In this document: one piece after another, positions 35,687 to 47,300 of the stretch
Position numbering within the stretch: position 1 is the stretch's first letter
Layout: each line of letters opens with the position of its first letter
NCBI RefSeq assembly: GCF_000224145.3
Contig: NC_020173.2
Location: 4,041,001 to 4,105,000 of the forward strand
Reading direction: 5' to 3'
DNA length: 64,000 bases
Origin: Ciona intestinalis
Taxonomy: Eukaryota; Chordata; Ascidiacea; Phlebobranchia; Cionidae
Position numbers and translations under genes: made by a program
Notes under the pieces: model-generated
What the model was told of the DNA's origin: nothing
The model's input: only the letters and a program-made list of their open reading frames with translations
The model's database searches: none

Positions 35687-36038
35687 ATGAACAAGGCAAT
35701 TCTTCTTCTACTTCTTATCGGACTCCTCGTCCTTACCGAAACTACCCAAGCATGGTGGTATCGTCGCAGATACCGTCATACTAAAAGAACCGTTGTTATT
35801 GGCGACCAACAAACAATGGAAAAGTGTACGTATAAACATACTTTATAAAATGTTAAACAAAGCTGCATCTAAAATTTTATAACTTTCTTACTTTATGGAG
35901 TACACAGTTCTGTGTTTGAGTATATTTTAAACTATTCATATGTTTGAATATGTAACATGAAACTTATACAATTTGTGTATTATTTTAGTTGAAGAAATGC
36001 TTGAAAGCTTCCCAAGCCAAGATGAAGATCAACAATAA
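35687..36038 (+). CDS. Small secreted cationic peptide precursor (AMP-like)
   Basis: 62-aa prepropeptide from exons 35687-35825 and 35989-36038, preceded by a non-coding exon (about 35605-35630) and a short intron. Layout: signal peptide 1-22 (MNKAILLLLLIGLLVLTETT, ending QA), a strongly basic aromatic segment WWYRRRYRHTKR, a short middle TVVIGDQQTMEK, and an acidic tail FEEMLESFPSQDEDQQ. Signal, cationic core and acidic propiece is the arrangement known for tunicate antimicrobial peptide precursors such as clavanins, styelins and the Ciona haemocyte peptides, and KR could serve as a dibasic cleavage site. A neuropeptide or other hormone is possible; no Cys and no amidation Gly before the dibasic site argue against several known families. 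AATAAA at 36200. Homology is not established. Confidence 0.7.
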
Positions 36039-36199
36039 TTCAACTGTGTAAACAAAGTAATATTCAATGCAGTGTCGGCATTTTATTAAAACACCATAAA
36101 TTACTTCTGTATTTGTTTTTTTTGCGAAGTTTGGAAATCTTGGGCAAAATATTTAACGAAAATGCAATCAAAAGTTTAACGTGTTATAGACACATTTAA

Positions 36200-36205
36200 A
36201 ATAAA
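36200..36205 (+). terminator. Poly(A) signal of peptide gene
   Basis: AATAAA about 160 nt after the stop codon. Confidence 0.5.
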
Positions 36206-37717
36206 TTGTACGTGCCCAATAATCATTAGCTCATAAATGCTAGCAACCGGGTGAAAAATGCAACCAAAAGCGGCTAGATGTCGCTCTTAGCACAAGAAAT
36301 ACAGAATTATTATTTTTTAAACAGTTGAAATACTTTAAAACACCTGGTGACGTATCAGTTATATAGATCTTTGCTACATTTGGATAATTGAAAAATATTA
36401 GGTTTAAGGTGTTTTTATTTGGTTATGACAAGAGTGTATGACTATTTTTAGCAACTAAAGCCTACGACCAAAATTACTTATTCCGTATCAACCCATCATT
36501 AAACGCAACACTTTTGCATTTATAGTTAAGAAAAACCTTTAGTTGTCTCAAGAAATGACTGAAATGAATCGCCCGAAGCCAAACACGACTATTTTGATTT
36601 GATTTTATCTTGGTAAACGTAAACTGATAAACACACTGTGGGCTTGAAGTTAAAATAACTCTTGTCTTGCGGATTTGTCCGTGTGGATAAAGCTTACAAG
36701 CAATAAAACATGAACGAGAAAAGTCAAAAACATAAATGTCTCGCTTGTCTGCTATAGGTGTAGCGACCACGCTTAATTTCTTTCAAATAAATGTAAATAT
36801 ATTTTAACTCGTGTTTTAAAAACTGTTATTTGTCGCTATACATTCTTTTCTTTTCGTCTTTCAGGCAAATAAAAAAACAGGCAAATAAAAATTATTATTA
36901 TAAGTTTTAACGTGAGAATGTAAAGCCATAACACCCCGCGTGCTTTTGAATTTGAGTTCAACCAATTATATTAGAAGTACGGACATTGGTTCAATTTTCT
37001 CACACAGAACTTTCGATTAGAGTGCCGTAGTGACGATCTCGCAATAATTTCCCAGAGAAATCTAAACGCCGCGGTTTAGAAACCTCTTATTTTCAATCTT
37101 GATAAAAATGCTTCTAGAAATGCCGGCCACTTTTCAGGCAGACCATTAGCCCCTGCTAACTAATTTCGAATCGAGGGAACGAAATGCACAAGACGTGTTC
37201 GCGGAGTACAGATCCAGCACTTAGAATAATAAAATAAATCGCCGCGTTATAAATTCTTTTTGTTTCAAAAGCGAATCAACAATTTCGTCTTGTTGCTTCC
37301 CCTGTGGTGATTTATTTCTAAAGCGATTAATTGAGAGAATGAGTGGGAAGGTGCTAGCAAGACGATAATATTGTATTTTAAAAGTAATTTTCTCCTACAG
37401 GTTGTTTGAGTCAGCCATTACTTGGTAAGACTCTAAAATATTTCGGCCATTATTTTATAGGAATCAAAAACTGAAGACAAGCATATACAAGATTATGTAA
37501 GTAAAACGTTAACGTTTAGTATTGGTGTATTACTTTTTTGCTTATGACTGTTATTACAATAATTGTTAAATAGAAAATAATAGAGAAATTTTTTTTGTTT
37601 AATTTTTTTAAATATAAGCGTGTTTTAGCAACTGTCGTTTTGTCGCTATATCCTGTCTTTTCGTTTAAAATATTTTTAAATCTTTGCTCCGGTAATTGAA
37701 GAGACAAATAAAGGTAC

Positions 37718-37912
37718 AGTAGGGTGGGGAAGATGGGACACCTTTTGACTCTATTTTCTCATTCCATTTAATAGTAAACAAGAAACATTCAAAGATTTAT
37801 AAAACTATATCCTTACGATTCTAATAGACCATTGTTAATTGTTTAAAACACGATCAGGATATTTAGATATTATGTGCTAAATGTGTCCCATCTTCTCCCA
37901 CCCTACTATATT
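37718..37912 (+). mobile_element. MITE, best-preserved copy
   Basis: 195 bp: TAGGGTGGGGAAGATGGGAC at the left, CCCATCTTCTCCCACCCTAC at the right, TA-flanked, with ATTTAATAGTAAAC and TGCTAAATGTGTCCC inside. No open frame; a non-autonomous DNA element. Confidence 0.9.
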
Positions 37913-38271
37913 ATTTTATTTTTATTAAATGTTAAAACTATTATAACGTCAGTCGGTAAGTTCTACGTAATCGCAATCGAACAACCAAAGCAGTCAAACC
38001 GGCTTTTAATCTTTAATTGTAAAAATAGCAGATGATGAGTTTTACGATTTGACAATTAATCGTTTGACGCGCTAACTGCTAAATTACAACATGCAAGATT
38101 AGGTATTTATTATCTAACTTGAAAATGTCTAATTAGTGATGACTAACGCATAGCCCATAGGGCGACACTTTATGGGTGAATCGTTAGTAAAGTATATATC
38201 ATACGCGGTGTGGTCGGTTAATATCAAACGTATTTCCTATAATAGGCCGTAGGGGCAAAAATATCGCACTA

Positions 38272-38345
38272 TATAGTACAATGGGGGAAGATGGGACTCT
38301 TAAGCACATATTGCCAAATATTTCCAAAATCAAAATAGATGACGA
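38272..38345 (-). mobile_element. MITE fragment
   Basis: One terminal repeat (TGGGGGAAGATGGGACTCTT) followed by AGCACATATTGCCAAATATT only. Confidence 0.6.
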
Positions 38346-39424
38346 TATTTGGTTAATACCACGAATTAGTACTATCATTCCTTTAATAATTGACACCAAT
38401 TTAATAAAATATAATAAAACACACGAAGAGTTATTCACCGATCCGCACAACAAGTGAAATTTTACAAATTCGAAAACACACAGGATAAGATTTGGTACAG
38501 AATATCTTAATCGGCATAAGTTTGAAACGTTAGAGGTTTAAGTAAAAACGTGTAATATTTTTTCGCGTTTTGCCTATTTATAACATAACCAAAATTTAAA
38601 AAATATGTTTTAAATAAAAAAAACTTGCGATTAGAACTAGCAACTGTATTATAACGAAAGTTTTAGTTAATATTTTGTTAAAACTGTTTGCTTTATTTTA
38701 AAAAAATGTGAAGATATTATAATGTTGGTAGTGTTTAATATATTGTGTTATATTATATGCGTTTTTATATCTTTCCGGCAATAAACTTTTTTAGTGCAAA
38801 TTAAAAACGTCCAGAACAAAATAGGGTATCTTTTCATTTGACAGTAAATGCAATCTATTATAATATTAGTGGACTCAAATGATTAAATTCGGAAATTGAA
38901 AGAGTGCGAGTTAGCGAAACTGGCGTAGTAATTATCTACCGATGGTCGACGTGCTATGCATTGTAACTGCCTGTTACGCGTCATCGGACAACGTCTGTCG
39001 CAGCGATATGACCTTTAAATGACGTATGTGAAGAATATTTCATTTGCGGTATGTCGATTACGGTTGCGGTAAATGCACAAACATAATTCGTTCGATAAAC
39101 TGTTGATATATTTAGTACCTGCGTGATCACGTTTGATCTGCAATGTCGGATAATTACGTCAAAAACTGATACTGTGTAATGTAATTGCGCCCGACGCATT
39201 TGCTAGAACAAACGCTAAGCATTCGACGGAAAATTAATTCGATTGTCATGTTCTTTCATATCTATCATGATTGGCTCGTCTGAACTTGAACAATAATCAA
39301 ATCGAGCCCAGCGGAGATCACAATAGCTTAGAATTCGTACTTTGTCAATTTTGCATTGTGATCATACATAGCTCATACCAACATCAAGAATATTTTAAAA
39401 ATCAGAATTAACTTAAGATTGTAG

Positions 39425-39540
39425 ATATAGTTTAGACAATACAGCGAGGGTGCGGTTATATAATTTTGTTTGTTTTTTGCTATTAAATAAGACGAAAAAA
39501 GGAATGAAAACATAGACCATTTTATCCTAACCTACTATAC
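39425..39540 (-). mobile_element. MITE fragment
   Basis: Decayed half copy ending TTTTATCCTAACCTACTATA. Confidence 0.55.
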
Positions 39541-40385
39541 TAATGTATGGGTCATGAGAATATTACGAATTTGTAGCGTAAATTCGATAAAATAAGAACA
39601 TGGAGAATCTTTTTTTTATTTTGAACCAAAATTATTTTGAACCTAGTATTTTGAGCCAAAATGAAATAAATCGGAATGTTGAGTATTTTTGACCAAAATA
39701 AACTTGTTTTCGAGAAGTGTTGTGCTATGTAGAAAGTGGTGGTGTAATAGTTTAAGGCTGCCATTCCACTGCGGCGACAATTGCTCGAGTGCGGGCGTAA
39801 TCTCACTTACCAAATAGCTTCGAGGTAATATTAAGTTACCTTGCAACACACCGAATAAGCACCTGGTATACCACGGTTCAGGTTTAATATATTTGGTCAC
39901 GAATAGTCGGGAGTTGAGTTTAAGTGACTACTGTGAAGGGACTTAAACCCGACACACCTTGTTTCGACTTTACAGATTATTATTAGCTGGCGAGTTACGG
40001 GGTGTATAGTCAAACTTATAGATGATAAACTTTGAAAACTGTCTTTACTTAGTGATAAAGATTTAACGATATGCAGTAAACCTGAATGGTCTATTATTTC
40101 AAAACCATAATAGGCACGGCGTTCCGGTAAATAACCATTAGCCATGAACTTTTTACAACCGCAACGTTTAGGGTCCCTAATTACATATCTGGTTAATGGC
40201 TAGTTTTTCTCCAAGTACCGTATACTGCTGTAACGTCAGGTTAGCCATGTGAAGTATAGGTTGCTGAATGGGTAAAAAGAAATGCGGTTACTTATACGTG
40301 GCATATTATTACGTTATGGATGAAGCTTACTTTACGTAGTTATGTTCGAGCAGAATACGTTTATGTGAGGGTAGCGTTTTTATTC

Positions 40386-40585
40386 ATATAGGACTGTTGG
40401 GTTAGATGGGAAAATTTTAGCACATTATCTAAATATCCTAATCGTGTTTTAAACCAACATAACGTTCCACTGGAGTCGCGAGGATACGGTTTTATATTTC
40501 TTTGGATGTTTTTTTTGTTTATTACCAAATGGAACGAGAAAATGGAATGAAACAGTGTTCCATCTTTTCCCACCCGACCATATAT
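40386..40585 (-). mobile_element. MITE, full length, diverged
   Basis: Left GTTGGGTTAGATGGGAAAAT; right TCCATCTTTTCCCACCCGAC; internal GTTTATTACCAAATGGAACG. Confidence 0.75.
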
Positions 40586-41398
40586 GTTATATCTTTTTCA
40601 ACTGGCGCGTAAAGTTTTCAATACAAATTACATATGCCATAAGTATTGCAAACACCGAAGAATTTCACATCAATTATATTTTTTGTGTTAATATTTTGTA
40701 GAATACGAGTCAGAACATTTCCTGGTAAAGGCAAAGCAATTTGCTCTTAAAAAGGTTTATGTCATCGGGTTTGACAATATTTACATGCAAACTTATAACT
40801 CATCCGGGACCGCTTGTATATAGGTTATATGCGATTACTATTTAATGACAAAAGCTCTTGAGTTCAGGTGAAACGCACGTTAATCAAGTTGAGGTCGCGA
40901 CTCAGAACTTTATCGCATATACACAGAATTACAGCAGGTTTGGCATTGACGCAGTTAATTTCTAACTGGCAGACGTCAGAAAACTATTAAGCCGATATGA
41001 TTTAAATTTAAACTAAAATTCATTTATGATAAAAATGCAGTTAGGACAGTGAATAAAGAAATTGTAATACGCTTTCAAGGTTATAAGGATTCTAAAAAAG
41101 TTTTTTTTGGCAATTTTTATTTTCTGTATTGATTTCCACGCCCAAATTAGGTTGATTTATCAGGGTAAAGGTGTATTGTACAGTAGTTAACACAAAATAC
41201 ATTATTTTTAAACCATTAAACTTTTTGTAGTCGATTTAAATGAACAGGATTTATTTTATAACATAATAATTTATATATTTTTCACACAGATTCAAGTCCG
41301 TCGTATTATGCTTCATACATAAGTAAAGATACAAGCGAATTGAGACACGATTTTGGCCAAGGAAAATTTTAAATAACAAAATTGTGAAGATAAAGAAA

Positions 41399-44300
41399 AT
41401 GATTCGTTTAATCTTCACGTTCGTTTTACTTGCGTTTATTACACCGTCTTCGAAGACTTGTATAGTCCCTGAACGAGGTACACGGTTTGGAGATTTAGGA
41501 AAAAGGTATGTTTTTGTATTGAGTTGTGTAAGCTACTATGAATTATATTAGTTACTATATATATAGTGGGGTGTGGGAAGACGGGACACCTTTAGCACAT
41601 AATATCCAAACATCCGGATTGTTTGTTTTTTTAAGAATTAACAACGGTCTATTGGAATCGTGAGGATATGGTTTAATAATTCTTTGAATGTTCTTTATTT
41701 TAAAATAGAATGAAAAGATGTCCCTTCCCCCCACTATAGGTATATATCCCACACCCTACTATATGTCCGTATATATGTTCCAATGGGCATGCCAGAGGAG
41801 TTACTAACTCCTTTCCCCTAAGGCAACACAAATTTACTCATTTAAAGTATACCATGGCCATATTCGGTTATTGTTAAGTATTATAGTACAAAAACTATTA
41901 AAACAACAAAAACAAAAAAAACGTTTTGAAGTAAGTTAGACCTAAATTTCCCGATCATGTTTTTGATAATTATTAACTCCTTTTTAAGTGTCGCGGTGCT
42001 ACGATTTATAAATTTTTAAATATTCTTTGTTTACTGCCAAATGGGCAAGAAAATAGAATGAAAAAGTATCTCATTTTACCCCACCCTACTATATATGAGT
42101 ATTAGAAAATTGATAATACGAAAACATTGTGGCTTTTCAAATTTCCGGCTGTGGTGTAGTCGGTTTAAACCGGTTCGAACAAGTAATTACATAGTTCTGG
42201 CCACAATTTTAGTAAAAGCTAACGAAACTGCCGCATTGCCATAATTACCATTTATCCATTATTATATATTGTATAAATGTATGTTGGTTGGAGATATGGG
42301 CCATTTATTTCTCACTATAACGAGTACGAGTTCCGCTAAATTTATTTTACAACTTTAATAAACTTTCGGAATGTCAGTCGTCTCAATTATTGCACTATTT
42401 ATTACAATCATTTAAAGTGGAGTATTTTTTAATTAAGTAAAAAATTAGACTTTCATCTTTGAAATAAATTCTTTATCCAACAACCCGTAAGAACCTAACA
42501 GCTTGCTGTGGTTTATGTATATAAGATAAACACTTCGGGTAAGCATAACCCAGGGCAATCTTTCGAGGTTTAAAAAAGTTGATAGCCAAGTTTGTGCGTC
42601 AACAGCACAGCACAATCGTGTTCGATTTTTACTCGAACTTACTTGAAGAAAAATGCGATTTCTAATTTTCGCACATGCACCTATTTTTTTTTAAGTTTGC
42701 GTATCAAGTTACTTACTATACCGGTAAGATAGCTATAAGAAGTGTCGCTTCGGGTTTGCCACACGATATAGGCGACCCTACCACTTAATAGCAACATGAT
42801 CATTCAATTGCAATAATAGGGGAATAGATACGGCTATACATGACGTGGAAAATTTTGTTGCTCCAGGCAAGGTGGCTTTGGATGATTAGGGCGTTCCATA
42901 AATGCTAGGAAAACCTCATATTTGTTGATATGTATAATGTGATAATAATGTACTGATAACGTTAACATCAATTTACAGATCAGATGTTGTACTTCGTGCT
43001 GTGGTAAATAGAACCATAGCAACGCAAGCGTCAGCTAATCGTTATGAAGCGGTATTCCACGTCACTGGCTTGTTCCCGTCCAAGTCCGGAGGTTTTCAAC
43101 GTGGAGAAAGAATCACGTAAGTCACCATTGCTTCACATGCCATTGTGCATCGTAACGAACGACAATAGTGCTCTATATTCCGGTTACAGCGCGTGATCGC
43201 CATTACTTTATATGCCGTTATAACACTTCACCAAAAAATGCCGGCGCTGCTTTGCCGGCGTCAGGTTAGAGCGCTTGCCTCAGAATTAAAGACTATCGGA
43301 ATCAAGCCTCGATATGTTGTCACCATTTTGGGCGTGCGTATCTTTTGATTTGAAACGATATTTGCTCAGTGTTTACTAAGTTACCTAAATTGTCACCCAT
43401 ACAGAAATAAGATTTCGTATAATAATTGACAATTTGTTTTGGCAGGGTCGGTCCGTTCGGTCCAGCACCACGATGCACACCCGTGGAAGTTGGTTCGCAA
43501 TATATTTTATTTTTAAGAAGAAACCCAGAGGGTACCGGTTTCCGATACAGACTACGATACAATCCGATCGCTTCGTCGAGACGAACCGTGTTCTTTTTTG
43601 GACGACTCTTAGCTGGTAAGACTAATACAAACAACAACAAATGCCTAGGCAAATAAATTTGCTATTTACTAAAATCGTGTGAAATCTTTAGGAAAAATTA
43701 CCGGCCGACACTTCATGGTTTCTGGTTGCCGAGAACTGGCACGACCACGAAATGGGAAAGTTCAATGTACGTATGGAAGGGAGAGATGTCGTTTTATGTG
43801 TAACCGAGGCTTTAGACTCACTGGGGGACCTGCCTACAAATCTTGCAGTAAGAGTGACATGGTGTGGACACCCCCAGGTAATCCAAGGTGTATTTCATTA
43901 TCCGCTCCGGTGGAAAACACGAGAAGAGGCTGGAGACCCGCCCGCACAAGGATAAGGACAATAGTTAGAAACACAGGAGAAGAAGAGGAAGAGGAGGAAG
44001 AGGAAGAAGAAGAGGAAGAAGAAGAGGAAGAAGAAGCTCCACGACCAATTCAATTGCGAAAATCGAAGAAGAAACCACCTCCAAAAGCAGTTCGCAGGCC
44101 AATTAATCGACCAGGAAATCCACCAACGCCAAACCGTACATTGAGGGTAGGAGGTGCTCAGCCTGGGCCGCGTGATGAAACCCCAACAGTTCCAAGCGAA
44201 ATCGATGTTCCTGCTGAAAATAATACAAGTGAGGTGACGACCACGCAAGAGCCATCAACAACTACTACAACTACACCAGCACCAACTACTACAACTACCA

Positions 44301-47300
44301 CTCCAGCACCTACTACTACAACGACGACGACGACGACACCAACGCCGGCACCAACAACAACAACAGCGACTACTACCACACCAGCAACACCTGCTACAAC
44401 CAGACTGCCAACTACGATTAGAAGAAGGACAACCATTCCCTGGTTCTTGACAAACCCTTCTTCCGACCCACCTGCTCACACAACCACCACGCGCAGAACT
44501 CCTTTAGTTTTAAACGCGCAATATCAAGTAGAAAACGTCGGCGAGGAATGGGTTGATTCGATGGGTATTACGAACCGCCCTGTGTTAACGGCCACCAACG
44601 AAGTTGTCGGCTGCCCGGTATATAATGGAACGATTATAATCAGTAGTAGTTGGTATGGTGGCTTTGACGGTCGTGCGTATTTCCCTGGTGTAGGCAAAAC
44701 CTTTAGCGGCTGGGTAGCGCGCATTAGTTTCAATATTCCGCTAGAAAATCTGGAAACATACACAGTAAACTTACACAGCATTGCTCACAGTAGAACGGAA
44801 TATTGTTTTGTCCCAAAATACTACAATGTCAATCTTTACCAAGGGCAGGTTAGTAACCGTTTACAACGTAATCTAAACGTGTTTTCGATAATTTTAAAGT
44901 CTGCTTACTAAGTTACATACTTTTTAGGACCTCACAATCAGCTTTGTCGGCCGGTACTCTGGAACCGGACAAATCATCGGCAAAGCAGAGTTGCTGGGTT
45001 TATGCAGTGGGTGGCAGATTGACGGTAAAACCGTCGGCAAGCTTTTGCCAATGGACGCAACGACTACAAACGTTTCTGAAGCGTGGACAACCGACACGTA
45101 AGCGTCTAAATCGGTTTTATATGTAATAGTTTTAAAAAACGAGTCAATGATGCAAGTTGCAAGACATAATGTTTCACCGGCACAGTAGAACAGTGGTTAG
45201 CGCGGTTGCCAACCCATTGGTTTGGGTTCAAGTCTCGTGGCAGCTACCGTTGTGAGTGTACGTGTCTTTGGGTAAGACACGTAACGGCAATCGCTCCAAC
45301 CAAGTAGTCCCCAATGAGTTGTCTAAATTGACAGCTATATAGAAAAACAATAACCACAAAGCTACATACAGGGTAAATTGTAGGTGGGCACTAGATGTAT
45401 GAAACAGAATATCTGAATTATATGAACTGTTGTTTTCTGCCATGCGAGAATTCAGCAAGTTACATAGCATTCATCAATTTTCGCAGAACAATTCAGATGG
45501 TTTCAGGAAACCCACCATCCAGAGAAGATAAAAGCCAAGAAGAATTATGGAACCTATTTTCTACAACAACAAGAACACCCACGTCATCAGAAGCAATAAT
45601 TACAGCTTCTCCGATACAAAATGATCTGAATGAAAGCCCTGCATTGCCCCCTGTCACACAAGAGCGCCGGTGTGCATCTTACACACCTAATGGTCGTCCT
45701 GCTCCAGGAGGAGAAACAGAAGTCTCATGGGAGGCGAAATCAAATTACGGTGAGAATGAAATCTCCGACATACGTAAACATCACAATACAAAAAAAAATT
45801 TATACGTTATTTTATAATTTGTTTTTTTTGTTCACAGGTTCAAATCAAATGATATTGTTATCTTTTCTCAATAATTTTGTTTTATTTGTTTAGAAGTTTT
45901 TTTATTATATTGTTATTTTTTATCCATAATTTGATTAGAAGCTTAGAATAAATCAAACTGTTATTTTTTTTATAGAAACCTTTGATTATAATGAAGTAAT
46001 TCACAAATCCATGCTCTTCTATGAGGCTCAGATGTCGGGAGAACTTCCAGATGGACATCGTATACCATGGAGAGGTGATTCAAATATAAAGGATGGATGT
46101 AGCATCGATAAAGATCTGAGTGGGGGGTGGTATAACGGTAAGTTTCTTTATTTGACCAAAGTGAATGAATAAATGAATGTAACTACTTGCTTTATTATCG
46201 TGTGGTCGAAACAACACTACCTCTGGGTTTGAGGCAAGGGCGCTAAGCATTTTGCCACGGCGCCGGACAGATTGAACGAAAGAATGAATGTAACTTACTT
46301 CATCCTTGCGTGGCCGAAAAAAGACATTTGTCTGTTATAACATGAGTTATAACAAAGTTTATGTAATTACAGCAATACAGGTCTACTTAAATAAAAAAGA
46401 ACATTTTAAAGTTATTCATTTTTAAAAAATAGATAATCTAATAATAACAGGTCCATCTAATGTCTTTGCTAAAATCTTGGTATTACGCTGTAACAGTACA
46501 CATATTATATGGTATTATGTGCTTAGAAGATTTATTTTACATAATCTGGCATAGCTTGCTACAATCCAATACCCAAAAGCGTCTTAACTTGTTGTTTTCA
46601 CAATATATATTCGTTTACTTTTCGTCACGTTTTTGTTTGTAATCGCCTTGTATATTTATCAAGTCTAGTGACATTGGATACAGAAAGTTCTTTATTAGGA
46701 GATAAACCCATTTAATATGTATAAATGAGATTATTTTTATTACAACTTCTAGAATACATAGTTCTGCCTTTTGGTAGAATGCAATACATTTTTACAAATT
46801 CAGGCACCCATTTTATTTATTTTTGCCACATTTTTTATTTCTTTTAAACTTTTGTGTTAACGTAGTAACTGACTATTTTTGATGGCAAGCAGAACGCCCA
46901 AAATAAAAGTTAATAAAACACACATCTGTGCACTGATTATGTGCAAAAGCTTAAATTTGTCACACAAAATAAATATGCCATTCCTTTTAAAATGATACTG
47001 TATAACATATTTTACAAACAAATTATTTTTAAAAGTAGAATTTCTGATATAAATACTTACTTTAGGTGGTGGTGCAGTAAAGACAACGTCATTGATTGCA
47101 TTCAGTACAACAATGCTTGCATGGGGAGCTATTGAGTATGGTGAAGCATATGAAGTAGCTGGGGAATATAGTCATGTATTACAACAAATTCGATGGGCCG
47201 CACAATATCTTATTAAGTGCCATACAGCGGAAAATGAATTGGTTGTGCAGGTATTCATACATTGAATAAACGTAACTTGCTTTATCTTGCGAAGTGTTCA

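Larger units (their letters stand above)
36039..41398. other. Gene-free intergenic region
   Basis: No coding exon or RNA gene recognised over 5.4 kb. MITE copies at 37718-37912, 38272-38345, 39425-39540 and 40386-40585. Two short stretches near 36835-36890 and 37620-37705 resemble each other (TTTGTCGCTATA, then TTTTCGT and GACAAATAAA or GGCAAATAAA) and may be fragments of an unnamed repeat. Confidence 0.5.

Noticed and set aside
44158-44479. Val/Gly- and Cys/Ser/Trp-rich minus-strand frames
   Set aside because: They are the complement of the Thr-codon repeats of the mucin-like stretch in the GH9 gene.
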